NCBI GenBank assembly: GCA_012184525.1
Contig: WOFQ01000005.1
Span: 496,001 to 560,000 of the forward strand
Direction: 5' to 3'
Length of the DNA: 64,000 nt
Source: Xenoacremonium recifei
Lineage: Eukaryota > Ascomycota > Sordariomycetes > Hypocreales > Nectriaceae
Shown here: piece after piece, positions 18,093 through 28,988 of the stretch
Numbering within the stretch: position 1 is the first letter of the stretch
Layout: every line of letters starts with the position of its first letter
Program-made: the position numbers and the translations under genes
The notes under the pieces: generated by a model
Databases searched by the model: none
What the model saw: only the letters and a program-made list of their open reading frames with translations
Told to the model about the DNA's origin: nothing

Positions 18093-20309
18093 ATGACAAA
18101 CATTTTCCAGTATCGAAAGCTGGATGCTTCACGCAAGGAGATACGGCTACTGCAATTACTGCCTGGATTACAAGAGGACCCGATCAGACTCCGAATATTC
18201 CACACAACACTCGACCTAAAACCTGCGCCCAAAATGACTCGACTCTCCAGAGAAGAAATCCATGCTTCACTGCCCGCCGGATGGAAAGCCTTGGAGACGC
18301 TTGAAGGTCGAATACTGTTCAGTTACACTGACCCAAATGATTCTACCTTGGGTTGCACCTCTTGGTCCCATCCAAGCCCAGAATTCGATCGAGCAAAATA
18401 TGAAGGCCCTACCGAAGTGCCCTCTGCTGAACCAAAATTTGAAGCCTTGTCTTATACATGGGGTTCCTCGACAACGCCTGAGACAGCCACGATAATCTCG
18501 GCAACTCGGGGCGAGCCGGAATCGATATTGCACATTGGTTCAAATCTTGCCTCTGCATTCCGAGATTTACGACTTCCCAACGCTGAGCGAACCCTTTGGG
18601 TTGATGCTGTATGCATCAACCAGAAGGATACTCAAGAGAGGGACGAGCAAGTCGCACGCATGGGGGTTATCTATCAATACGCCTATCGTGTGGTGGTGTA
18701 TCTTGGGCTACAGAGTGTCGACAGTGATCTCGCTCTCAAGACCCTAGAGTACCTGGGAAAGCAACTCGAGTCCACGAAGAATAGGCAACGGACTCCTTCA
18801 CCGACCTGCACTGAGCCCATGTGGTTTCACTCGCGGACGGAGCTCCCTTACGATGACGATACATGGGATGCCCTGGTCAACATCTTTCAAAGGCCTTGGT
18901 TTGATCGACTCTGGGTTATGCAAGAGATCCAACTGGCCAACATTCGGGCTGTTTTCGTCTGCGGCAGGACCGCAGCTTCGTGGTATCACATCCGTAGGGC
19001 AATGCTGTGTCTCAACAACAAAGTTGTCCACCCATCGCCACTTCTGCGAGCTCGCCTACGGTTCATGGAGACAACGGCAGTGAACACAGTGGGGAGTTCA
19101 TTTCCAGGCCTGTTGTCCAAAGCAAAGGTTCGCCAGTGTTCGAACCCGAAAGACAGGATCTACGCAATCCTGGGCCTTCTGCCTCCGAAGCTTGCTAGCA
19201 GGATCATCCCGAGCTACAGTTCGTCGCTGCAGACTATCTATTCAGGCGCCATGATAGAATATCTCAAGATCACGCAGCGACTAGACCTACTCGAACCTTG
19301 CGATATTGAAGAGCGCATGCAGGGTTTGCCGACGTGGGTGCCTAACTGGTCTGCGCCCGCCAAGATACTGTCTCTCTCTGCGTTTGCTTTTGCGGTGAGT
19401 GGTATGTCACGCGCCCATTGGCAGATCTCGCAACAGACAAATACACTCAGCGTCGAGGGAGTTTGCTTCGCAAAAGTTGGCAAGCTTTCTCCAATGACCA
19501 TGGATGGCCTCCAGGGTGTGCTTGGGTCTATTCGAGAATTTGGTCTTGAAAGGTTGAAAACAGGACTTTATCCAACGGGCGTTTCGATGCGAGAAGCACT
19601 CGCCTGGGTAGTCTCCTTCGGTCAAGTTCGGGATAGGAAGACCTCAGTCTCGTATGCCTCAGTTGCGGAGTGGAAGGAGATGCTGATGACAACTCCTTTT
19701 GAACACTTCGGCCCCCAATCAAGTCCAAAGACGACCTACTTTGACATGATGGTAGACCATGCCAAAGGAAGGCGACTGATAGCAACCGAAGAAGGTTACT
19801 TAGCTATCATATCCAAAGCAGGGTTACCAGGTAGGTGCAAATACAATTATATTCAAAATTAAGACACCTGAAGAACTGATTGCGTCTCATTAGGTGATCA
19901 AATATGCATCATACTTGGCTGTCCCGTTCCAATTTTGCTCCGCCCGTTGGGCACCGGCCAGTTTGAAGTCGTCGGTCCATGCTATGTCCATGGGGCGATG
20001 GATGCAGAAGCACTTCTCGGCCCTCTGCCCAAGCCCTGGACAATTCAACCGGTACTTAATCCTCGAGGTCTTTGGGAAGAGCGATACTTGAACGTCGAAA
20101 CCAACGAGGCCGTTGAAGATGATCCAAGGTTGGAGCCAGTGCCTTTAGATTGGGAGAAGCTGCCAGTAGAACGGACGCCTGATGACCCGATCCTCCTACG
20201 GCGCTTCCGGAATCGAGTCTCTGGCGAAATCATCAATTCGGATCCGCGACTCTATCCAGATGCTCTCGCAAGGAGGGGCGTGGCTTTGCAGAATTTTGAC
20301 CTAGTTTGA
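18093..20309 (+). CDS. HET-domain protein with WW-like segments
   Basis: Two exons (18093..19830 and 19894..20309, 63-nt intron) give 718 codons with the stop. The HET domain covers residues ~115-270 (KFEALSYTWGS, TLWVDAVCINQKDTQERDEQ, VVVYLG, then WFDRLWVMQEIQLA). A WW-like stretch precedes it (LPAGWKALETLEGR ... TSWSHP, residues ~60-96, with the two spaced Trp). The C-terminus has the usual GCPVPILLRPLGTGQFEVVG. It then has two more Trp/Pro stretches of the form LPKPWTIQP ... DDPRL and DWEKLPVE ... NSDPRLYPDAL, which also look like WW derivatives. HET proteins act in allorecognition and death signalling. WW modules bind proline-rich partners, so a partner protein is likely. The start is the first ATG with a good context (caccATGA). 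Confidence 0.9.
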
Positions 20310-20785
20310 TTAGTTGGGGAGGTCATTTTTGGCCTTCACAATCTGGCCCTTGCTGGCGTCGTACGGGTTTGTGGCTTTCTTCGGGGATTGCCCTGATGGG
20401 TTTGGTTCTTGATGTACGCCACGGACTGATACGAGTTACCATTGGTGAGCCAAAGTAGGTAAGCTTCGCGAGAGAATGAGCACACGACTGTAGTCTGAAC
20501 GCTTTTAGAACGGGATTATATATCTTCCGTGAATTTGCTTCGCCTTGCTGACCTGCTGCCTACGAAAATTGTATTTGAGCATTAAAATCGCCCTCGCAGG
20601 CCTCTCTTCCTCTCAGACCTCTCTTCCTCTCAGACCTCTCTTCCTCTCAGACCTCTCTTCCTCTCAGACCTCTCTTCCTCTCAGACCTCTCTTCCTCTCA
20701 GACCTCTCTTCCTCTCAGACCTCTCTTCCTCTCAGACCTCTCTCTATTTTGGCCTTTGGTTTCTACTCTCATCAAGACCTTAAAT
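20310..20785. other. Intergenic region with CT minisatellite
   Basis: Holds the 3' flank of the HET gene and the upstream region of the gene at 20786. Its main content is the 17-bp minisatellite listed separately. Confidence 0.5.
20600..20744. repeat. 17-bp minisatellite, unit cctctcttcctctcaga, about 8.5 copies
   Basis: Near-perfect head-to-tail copies of a pyrimidine-rich 17-mer end 41 bp before the next start codon. The array is therefore in the promoter or 5' leader. The unit length is not a multiple of three, and the open frame across it is just a repeat by-product. Each copy contains ctctcag, which could act as a 3' splice site in a leader intron. Confidence 0.95.
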
Positions 20786-21733
20786 ATGCCTGTCATGGGC
20801 GAAAATGTTGATCCTCCGAAGACCACGCCACAACCAAGACCAGAGAGATTTCGGCTGCGCTTCAACCTTCGCACTATCGTTGTTCTGGTTCTGCTTCTCC
20901 TTGCGGTTGATGTCTGGTGGACTGGCTACACGGCAATACCTTCAAGAGTCAAATCTCTCATGGAGAAACCGATGACCGCTGAGCCGTCAGAGGCCCAGAA
21001 GGCTCAATTGCAAGAGGTTGCTGACGGGCTACTCACGATATATAACACACTCGCCGACCTCTGCTATCTCGATCTAGCCGGTATTGAGCGTGGTCCTCAC
21101 ACTCTGAGCAGCGAACTGGAAAGCATCTACGAAAAATACGACCTGAGCCCGTCTATCAAATACCTCTATAGCATCATGCCATACGTCGATGAGGATAAAT
21201 CCGGCCAGCGCGACTTCTTCCAACACTGCGAATTCACCGACTTTCGCGACCCAGAGGAATTCGAACAGGGTCGCGATCCATTCTGGGCCGACCCTGAGGG
21301 CGACGATTTCAATGCTGAGAATGGTCCTTATATACGGCCGTGGGTGACTCCCCTCTGCAGGCTAGGAAACCGCGGCACTGTGATACTCTACGATGCCCGA
21401 AGCCATAGGATTTGGATGATAGACCATGAGTCTTGGGGCACCAGTGATCCGGCTTTCAAATACTCAAAATACGTAGACTCAACTCGGTTAAACGAAATGG
21501 CTTTTGATCACATGCCTAATCGACCTGCTAGGGATGTTCTTCGTGATCTCAACAAGTGGTATAGGGCGCTTAGGGTTGTGCCAGGCGAGAGTGCAGGAAT
21601 GGAATGGGGTGAATGGAATATCAATCTACGAGCTCTCTACAAGAAGAATGGCTGGCCGGATAAGTTTGACAGAGACGGCTTCAAGAGAGATCAGATACAA
21701 GCTTACAATGAGCAACATGGCGGTGGTCCTTAG
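20786..21733 (+). CDS. Membrane-anchored protein of unknown function
   Basis: A 315-aa single-exon protein. I start it at ATG 20786 (MPVMGENVDPP); the frame is open further upstream but has no ATG. A basic stretch (ERFRLRFNLRT) precedes a single membrane segment (IVVLVLLLLAVDVWW, residues ~36-50), so it is probably a type II protein. The rest is a soluble domain. A helical part (LQEVADGLLTIYNTLADLC) is followed by a beta-rich part with GTVILYDARSHRIWMIDHES and a C-terminal helix (RDVLRDLNKWYRAL ... WNINLRALYKKNGWP). The strand pattern around GTVILYD recalls SMI1/KNR4-type folds, but I cannot confirm that. It lies next to the HET gene in the same orientation, and tail-to-tail with the permease gene, with 16 bp between the stops. 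Confidence 0.8.
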   Translation: MPVMGENVDPPKTTPQPRPERFRLRFNLRTIVVLVLLLLAVDVWWTGYTAIPSRVKSLMEKPMTAEPSEAQKAQLQEVADGLLTIYNTLADLCYLDLAGIERGPHTLSSELESIYEKYDLSPSIKYLYSIMPYVDEDKSGQRDFFQHCEFTDFRDPEEFEQGRDPFWADPEGDDFNAENGPYIRPWVTPLCRLGNRGTVILYDARSHRIWMIDHESWGTSDPAFKYSKYVDSTRLNEMAFDHMPNRPARDVLRDLNKWYRALRVVPGESAGMEWGEWNINLRALYKKNGWPDKFDRDGFKRDQIQAYNEQHGGGP

Positions 21734-21749
21734 AGTATACACAATATAT

Positions 21750-23945
21750 CTAATCTATCTGGTACGGTGAGTTCCCTCTTGTGATGTACACTTGCCCTAT
21801 CAAAGCGGCGCAAGCAACTGTCAGGGAGATCCAAATGATAGAGGTGCTAACCCGGGCATAGTCTAGAGTGCCGACACAGATATTCCTTCGTGCTAACTCT
21901 CTCCTCCACAATATACCTGCAGAAGAACCGCCAAAGTTTGATCCAATTGCCAAACTGTACATGGCGGCAACAAAAGTTCGCTCGCTAATAGGGTCTCCCT
22001 TATATCCGCGAAGCTCTAACCACGTTTTCAACACACGAGATAAGAGAATAGTAGTGCCGATGTTCGTTCCTATAAACTGAATGACTTTTGTTAGTAAGAT
22101 ATTTCGGAGAAGAGAATTCATGCTGTCACGAAACATACATTGCATATGATAACCGACATGGTTGCCATCCCAAAAATGGTACCGACAACCCCAGTCTTCT
22201 CTACCCAATGATCCCAGCCATGAGCAAAGACAGGGACCCAGCCATTATCCACCAAAGCCTGTGTAAGGATGAACATCGACAGAGTGAAAGGTATCAAATC
22301 AAGCGGCAAATTTTTGACCACTACTATCGTGGCTGGAAACGTGACTTTTAACCAATGGTATAATTTCTCAACGAGAGACTTTAACGTTGTCCGTTCTATG
22401 GCCGTTTCTGATGACATCTTCTCCTCAAGGGCAGATACCCTTTGAACCTCCATCCGAATCCAGCCTATGGTTGATGACTCGCCGTTCTGTGGCTCGGTAA
22501 ATGCCCAAGTATCGCTACAACCACGGCTTGGTGGGAGGTAAGCTTCAGGTGAATAGATCAGCCTACCGCTCTTGTGTGCGGCAAGAACTAATGATGAATG
22601 ATAAGGGTATTTGCGTTCGAATAAAGCCCACTCGACCGGTCTTGTAAACGACCCGGAGGGAAGGACTCCAAATGGCATGTCAAAAGCTGCCCTCCGGGCA
22701 GTAATGATCTTTCTTTGCCTGGTATATTCCTTGACAATCAATCGGCTTTGAAGACGACGATGCCATCCAGAGGCGGTGTCCCAGCAGAACAAGAGGAATG
22801 TTCCCGGAACAGCTACCCAGAAGACAGTATGCTCGCCATTGCTGACACCAGCAGCATCAAACACCAGCAAGATAATGATTGTCGACAGCATAAGAAAGCT
22901 TCCAACCAAAGCACTGCCCTTGTCCAGAAAAGGGTTTGCACATTCAATCAAGACACGTCGATTCTGTTCTGCAAACTCCTCTTCAAACTCCTCGGTTCTT
23001 GTAAACCGTAGATGTGGGTTGCTAGGACGCTTCAACATTTCTTCCTCACTGAGTTCGTATATCCGAATAGAATACGGAATAAGTTCTACCTGATTGAAAA
23101 TAATGTAGAGCAAAAGAGGAAATAATATTACCACAGCAACCACAACCGGGACCGTCATATTGGCAGTATAGTCGATAAACTTGATGTTGAATGTCTGCGC
23201 GATAATCAAGTTTGTCGTACTAGAGGAGACTAGCATAGAGGCTCCAATGTTCGAGATGGAAAGTTGAGTGTGTATCCATGCCCGCGGATGAATAATATTC
23301 GTCACAAATGTGGTCAGGGCAGCAAGAAGAGGCGTCGCTGAAAGAACAACAGGCTCGTTACCGAGAAACATCGAAAGAATGAAAGACCCAAGGTATAGGA
23401 GGAGAAACAGCTTGTTACCACTTGTTCCATTACAACGAAGCATATGGAATGAAAGATATTTCAAAAGCCCTGAAGCCTCAATTGAAAGACCCATGTAGGC
23501 TAGGCACATCGAAAGAACCATGACATCAACGGGATAGATGCCGTTTGTTCCCACTGTGCCGTCGTGGAACTCCTTTTTGCCGATTGCGGAGATGGCCCAG
23601 AGGAAGAAAACCCCAAGCAAAGGTACGTTAACATAGTCCAAGGTGGTCCAAACACGCAAGAATCTCTCAGGGTCGGACGTTTCATTGTGACTGGATCTGG
23701 CGGGTGGTTGAGGTATTATCCTAAGAGCCCCCAGAGCTCTTTCAAGGGTGTCGACTAGTTTACGGGGGATGTAAATGGTGATATCCAACGGAAAGACCAT
23801 GAAAATATCTGAAATAAAGAGAATCATCAGTATGAATCAATCTGCACGATATTATAGCTCCGCACTCACTGGCCACGACAAAGACGATAAGCGTGACGAT
23901 GGACCGCCATTCTTTATATTGGTCCTCATCAGGTTGACTCATCAT
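21750..23945 (-). CDS. ArsB/NhaD-type (ion transporter superfamily) permease
   Basis: Three exons (23870..23945, 22139..23808, 21750..22076; introns 61 and 62 nt) sum to 691 codons with the stop. The 690-aa product has about 11 membrane segments in two halves separated by a long soluble loop (~310-480). The first half has LIVFVVANIFMVFPL, LGNEPVVLSATPLLAAL and the Asn/Ser hairpin SNIGASMLVSSSTTNLI. The second half has the matching NFIGTNIGTTILLSRVL and ends QVYITRGNSPYQID. This is the layout of anion or arsenite/citrate permeases of the plasma membrane; the substrate is not predictable. Near the end, GSNFGGSSAGILWRR looks several residues shorter than I recall for relatives, which may be a small deletion. 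Confidence 0.88.
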
Positions 23946-25285
23946 TTTCTCCTGAAATGAAGAACACAGGCGATCCGAATTTCCTGGCCTCCAGGTCGAC
24001 TAGAGTAAACCACCGAGATAGGCCAACCATCATGCACGCGAGAATTTGGAAAAGCGGGAGCGAGGTCTTTTTTAATGTTGTGCTGATCAAGCAACAGCGT
24101 GTTCCCCCATTGTGGCAGTGCGTAGCACTTCAGGTGGAGATCTAAGCCTCTTGGAAGACAAGCATTATCTGTACGGCGATCAAATAAGGAGTCAGATTCG
24201 ACGAAGGAAGTTGGGTAGCGACGCTGTTGGCTGTGTTTGGCCCCCAATCATGCGTGGCTACGTGGCGCAGCTTTCCGGCGGAAAGAAAATGGATTTATCG
24301 ATCCAATCTGAAACATGAACTAGGCGCAGAAGAGGCTAGAAATTTGTTTTTCTCCATCTGCGTTTTCGGATCAAGATATAAGGATAATAATTTCAGTCTA
24401 AGGATCCCCTATCTCCCAACACTCCTCATGATACGATTTGCAAGTGACAAACCTTCGAACTCAGCATTCTCTGCCGCGCGAGCGTAATGTAATGAAGTTT
24501 AGTCTCTACATACGCCCGTTTGCTTGAGCATATAGACGCCGTACACTGATTCCAGCAGGGGTCAGTAGGTTTCGGGTGTATAATCCTCGGTGAAGTCTAG
24601 GAAAGGCTAGGGTAATTTCTAAGTAAAAACATTGACAGGATCGTGCCTCTCTAATCGTCATTGGCCTTCGAGAAGAGACTCATCACATAGCATTTTTTTT
24701 TATTCGAATTAATTTGTCTTCAGCACTCTTTATAGCAAATTTCTCGACTCCTTTCTCTTATCGGGCCTGCTTTCATCTACTTCTCAAGCAACTCCTTCAG
24801 TCGGCCGCCCTTGCCCATGATCATGGCCACACCATTCTTATTGCCCTCATGACAATGAGAGGTCGAGGTATAGGCGATGAGCCGCATACTAAATTATGAG
24901 TTCTTGTCACCATGGCCGCTCCATTCGGGTGTTTCAATTCTTCCAGATTGTTGTGTGAGTGCTAAGAGTGAACTCATGGATGACCGACGACCAACTCTGA
25001 ATTCATGATGAGGTAGCTGAGCACATCAAGAAAGCAGATTAGGACTTATGCCGCAGTGCCCTGAATGAAAAACTGTCCTCTGTATTTAATCAATCTACCG
25101 CCATATTTACTTCAACGTGCAATTAGTAGCTTTAGAGTTCACCCATATAATAGCCTTGCTTGATTATTTCAAACTCAGCTACGAAAGCGTAAATGCTGTT
25201 ATAGACTTGGTCATGACCGGCGAATTATCTCTAGCGTATGATATTAAAAGCAGTCCTGTGCCCTGTGGTCCCTATGATATCATCT
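23946..25285. other. Intergenic, no gene seen
   Basis: 1.3 kb between two genes on the - strand: the permease start and the end of the MFS transporter. It is moderately AT-rich and has no convincing frame, RNA gene or repeat. Confidence 0.5.
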
Positions 25286-26857
25286 CTAAATGAGATACCT
25301 CGGCAGTGGTTCTGCCAGTGGTCTGCCGCTTGCCTCTGCCTCCCTCTCCTCCTTGTCACGGCGCCGGTTTTCCCGCCAAAGTACAAAGCTCAGAGTACAA
25401 CAGATAAGAGCCGACAATAGAGAGAAAGCAAATCCAAACCACATACCACGGCGATAGTACGGCGCTTCGTTCGCAGGAAACAAATGTGTGCCAAGCACCG
25501 TGCCGCATTGCCCAACCGTCTGAATGATCCATACACCACCCGCGCGCTTCGAACTTGTCTCGTTGGTATTGGCGTTCCAGATGAGAACGAGGGAGACGGT
25601 AACGAAGATGAGGATGATCAAGAAGATGCCTACATATCTTGGTGCCACACCCTTTGTCAAAGCCAACACCAAGTATCCTGCGGCTGCTGTGAAAGCAAAG
25701 AAAGCGGCAAACGGACCACGCATTCGGACCTTATCAGAGACAACCGAAATGGCAATCATCACGACGAAGCAGAACAAGTAGGGTGGTGCCGACAAGCCGT
25801 TCGAGGTGAGTGAATCGAAAGATCCCATCTCGGAAATGATGGTAGGCAGAAACAGCGGCAGGGACGCAAAAGAGACGTTTGTGCTGAAATTGCTAAAACC
25901 AAACAGCCAGTCTAAGGGTTTATAGTCAGTATGAAAGCCATGAGAAGAAAACAACGAGGGAGCAGTTACTTACTCTTATAATCCTTGAAGGCAGCTCCCA
26001 GGCCACGAAGATCAAGTCCGATGTCCCGATTGTCGCCAGGCTGACTCTGAGCAATGGCAACAGCTACCTCTTTCTGCCGTTCTGAGAAGAACCATGCTGT
26101 GTCAGGGCTGTCTGGAAAGGCAAACCAACAAGCGACAGCGAGAATAGCGGTTGGGACACCTTCAATGATGAAGAGAAACTTCCAATTGGCGATGCTTGAG
26201 TGGGCATGGGACAATCCATATGCAAGGGCGCCTCCATAGGCGTTCGCAAGGGCAGATCCAGACAGGAAAATACCGAAGCGAAGACCAAGGTACTCTCGTG
26301 GATAAAAAGATGACAGGTATAGTGGGATTCCTGGTCCGAACATTGTCTCAGCCACACCGAGGAGGAAACGGCAGGCCATCAGCCCAGACCACGATGAGCA
26401 AACCGCTTGCATGGTGCTGACGACACCCCAGAAGAAGACGACAAAGGTAACCCATCGATGGGGCTTGAAAATTTTCCAGCCGAGATTGCTGAATTGAAAG
26501 ACAATGTAGGCAATGTAAAATCTATGATCAAGACAGACATCAGTATCAGCAGACTGGAGAAAGTGATAGAACTGACATTGTTCCAAGCCATGTATATCGG
26601 TCACCGGACAGGTCAATGTCATCGGACAAGCCAGCCAGTTTGGCATTTCCCAGGTTGCTTCGGTCGAGTACAGAGAAAGTGTAGAGGATGAAGCAAAGCG
26701 GCATGACATGCAAGTCAAGCTTGCGAATAACACCGGCAATTTCTTCTTTGGAAGGTTGTTCTCCCAATGGAGATCCCACGGAGATGTCCTCAACCATCTC
26801 CATGGAGGACTTGCCGGGCACGGGCTGTGCGAGCTCCGGGGAATGCGGAGCAGTCAT
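25286..26857 (-). CDS. MFS transporter, DAL5/TNA1-like anion:cation symporter family
   Basis: Three exons (26577..26857, 25974..26521, 25286..25911; introns 55 and 62 nt) sum to 485 codons with the stop. I start it at ATG 26857 (MTAPHSPEL); an in-frame upstream ATG adds a Ser-rich tail that looks like leader. The 484-aa product has 12 membrane segments. It shows the family marks YTFSVLDRSNLGNAKLAGL in helix 1, the loop FKPHRWVTF, GVAETMFGPGIPLYLSSFYP and WRRNRR-like basic C-terminal residues (LWRENRRRDKEE). Relatives carry allantoate, nicotinate, vitamins or other small carboxylates across the plasma membrane. The neighbouring GST and regulator suggest uptake or detoxification of a small organic acid, which is inference. 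Confidence 0.9.
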
Positions 26858-27430
26858 GGTTGGCGATTTTGGGGCAATGCTTGAAACAAGAATACTGGAG
26901 GAACAAGGATGAATTCCCGAGAAGGGTGCTGAAGCAGTCAGCAGCACAGACACCTGATGTCGCTACATGGAAGAGAAGTGGAAGGAGAAGAGGCGATCCC
27001 CCAACCATAAATACTCATTCCATTGCATCCCACGGGGATGGATAGGATTGATCAACCCCAGAGCACTAGGAAAAAAAGAAACGATGATTGGTCTGCTTAG
27101 CTCGCTATTACACCGGGCACGGCATGAAGGCGGGCGAATGTATGGGGAAGCCCCGGATTTACCCCAGAATCCCCATCGCTATGTTGCCGGAATGGCCTCA
27201 TGGTCTCGAAATGAGGGGGAGGGAGAAGAAATCTCGCATGATTTTTGAGGGGCTTCACGGTAGTGCGGAGTAGTCAAGCTAGCATATATTATGTGGAAGA
27301 GGTTGTGCACTCGAAATGGGCGAAAGGTGATCATGGTACATATCATGATGGCGGCAAACCGTTGCATGTCATACAGCCAAGTGCAATGTAGGCCTCTACG
27401 CCCTGACCTTTTCAAGCCTTCCTGTACCCT
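26858..27430. other. Intergenic, no gene seen
   Basis: 573 bp between the MFS start and the GST stop, both on the - strand. It should hold the MFS promoter. No further feature is supported. Confidence 0.45.
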
Positions 27431-28395
27431 TCAAGCGGCAGCATCTCGCTTCATTAGCTCGGCGATCCACGCCTTACCACCGGCGGCGATAGCATTCATC
27501 TCGTCATCAGTCATGTTGTTGAACTGAATATGCTTGTGCGGGACCGGCACATTGCGGCCTTTTTCGAAGCCAGGGCGCTTGATTAGCTTATCGAACCACT
27601 TCCCGACGTTAGGAAACTCAGTCAAGGTAGGCAAGCCACAAAAGCCTAGCACGAGTAATTATCAATGGATCATGAACGATTTAGAAGCAACTCACGGTAA
27701 GCAGCAGCCCAGGGCCAGATGGAGATGTCAGCCACCGTGACACGATCGCCAACAATGAACCCGTGAGGGCTCTTGGCTAGATGTTCGTCAAGGACACGGA
27801 ACAAACGGCGACTTTCGTTGACGTAACGGTCAATCGAGTACTGGTGCGTATCGTAGGTGAAGCCTGCGCGAGCTGTTGTCAGCAAAGCACCATTACTCGC
27901 CCCTGATTCCCTTACGAGTGAAATGATTGGCCTGGCCGAGCATAGGGCCGATACCGCTTATCTGCCACATGAGCTATGTAATCGGTCAGCTATGGTTTCC
28001 AGAATTGATTGAGTATCATACCCAGCTTGTCGTTTCCCAGTACTCTTTCGTACCGATAGGGTAAGAGATGTGATAGTCTTTGTCGTAGGTCTGGACGAGG
28101 TACTGGAGGATGGCGCCCGACTCAAAAATTGCGATCTTCTCGCCGTGCGCACCTTTGTCAGTGATGACGGGGATTCGACCGTTCGGGTTGATCTTGAGGA
28201 ACCAATCCTCCTTCTGCTCTAGCTTGGAGAACTCGATGGTTTGATACTGCAAGACCTTTGAGCGGAATCAACCCAGGGGCTCAGAAAGCCTCAACTTACC
28301 TCGTAAGGAAGACCAAGCTCTTCCAGGGTGATGGAAACTTTGAGACCGTTGGGCGTGCCCTCGGCGTACACCTTGATATCAGAATTGGAAGACAT
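27431..28395 (-). CDS. Glutathione S-transferase (URE2/theta-like)
   Basis: Five exons (28300..28395, 28022..28246, 27916..27973, 27696..27872, 27431..27645) with 43-53 nt introns sum to 257 codons with the stop. The 256-aa product has a thioredoxin-fold N-terminal half: YAEGTPNGLKVSITLEELGLPYE, the glutathione-binding NPNGRIPVITD (cis-Pro), and FESGAILQYL. A helical C-terminal half follows (GQANHFT, GFIVGDRVTVADISIWPW). It conjugates glutathione to electrophiles in the cytosol. It is divergent from the Zn2Cys6 gene (593 bp between starts) and follows the MFS gene on the same strand. This suggests a co-regulated detoxification set, not proven. The 5' end of exon 2 could also start 9 bp earlier. 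Confidence 0.9.
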
Positions 28396-28988
28396 TGTGA
28401 TGGTGGTGGCTTGAGTGAGGTGCTGTATACTTGAAAGATCACGGATTATTGTCGGGGTTTGTTGTTGTCGTGGGTCAATGGGAACTATTCAAGTCGGCGA
28501 ACATTGCACCTCTTTATACAAGGTGCAAGTATCCATTTGGATTGGAAAGGATGTTCCGGCGGAAGTCCATAGCGTGCAGCACGATTACAATCTTTGTCAG
28601 AATTCTATTGAAAAAAAAAAAAAAAAAAAAACGAAAAGATCCGGAGCAATGGTGGAGTAGCTCTCGTCATCAGAAGCACTAGATATGATATGGAGAAGTT
28701 CCGGCGGACTTTCAGGATATTCAACAAGGCTGAAACATCCCAACACGTGAGATTTCGCTTATTTTCATTTCTTGTATATATATATATAAGCAAGGCACAA
28801 GCTACACGAACGTGCTGTGCGGTGACGATGGTCTCTGGCGGGAAAACGGATTTACAAGCATTTGGTTCCGCGGAACCTTGGTCTGGCCCCATCCGAGTCG
28901 AACACAAACTTGTATTTCCTCAACGTCGTCAGTCTGTCACTTAGTAAAGGTCAACTAACGATATTATTCCATCTGCAGAACTTATGCC
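28396..28988. promoter_or_regulatory. Shared upstream region of the GST and Zn2Cys6 regulator genes
   Basis: 593 bp between divergent starts, with a TATA-like run (tatatatatatata) at 28774-28788 about 200 bp before the regulator start, and an A21 tract. No CGG-N-CCG regulator site could be assigned with confidence. Confidence 0.45.
28611..28631. repeat. Poly(A) tract of 21 bases
   Basis: An uninterrupted run of 21 A in the GST/regulator promoter region. No target-site duplication or retroelement sequence is seen beside it, so it is most likely a simple promoter dA:dT tract. Confidence 0.9.

Noticed and set aside
20545..20811. Open frame across the CT minisatellite with a repeating Ser-Leu-Pro peptide
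   Set aside because: A 17-bp repeat without stops opens all three frames; this is a by-product of the repeat, not a gene.
26858..26953. In-frame upstream ATG of the MFS transporter
   Set aside because: It would add a Ser-rich stretch not expected in this family; the inner ATG has a better context.
28611..28631. A21 tract as the tail of an inserted retroelement
   Set aside because: No element sequence or target-site duplication flanks it; dA:dT tracts are common in fungal promoters.
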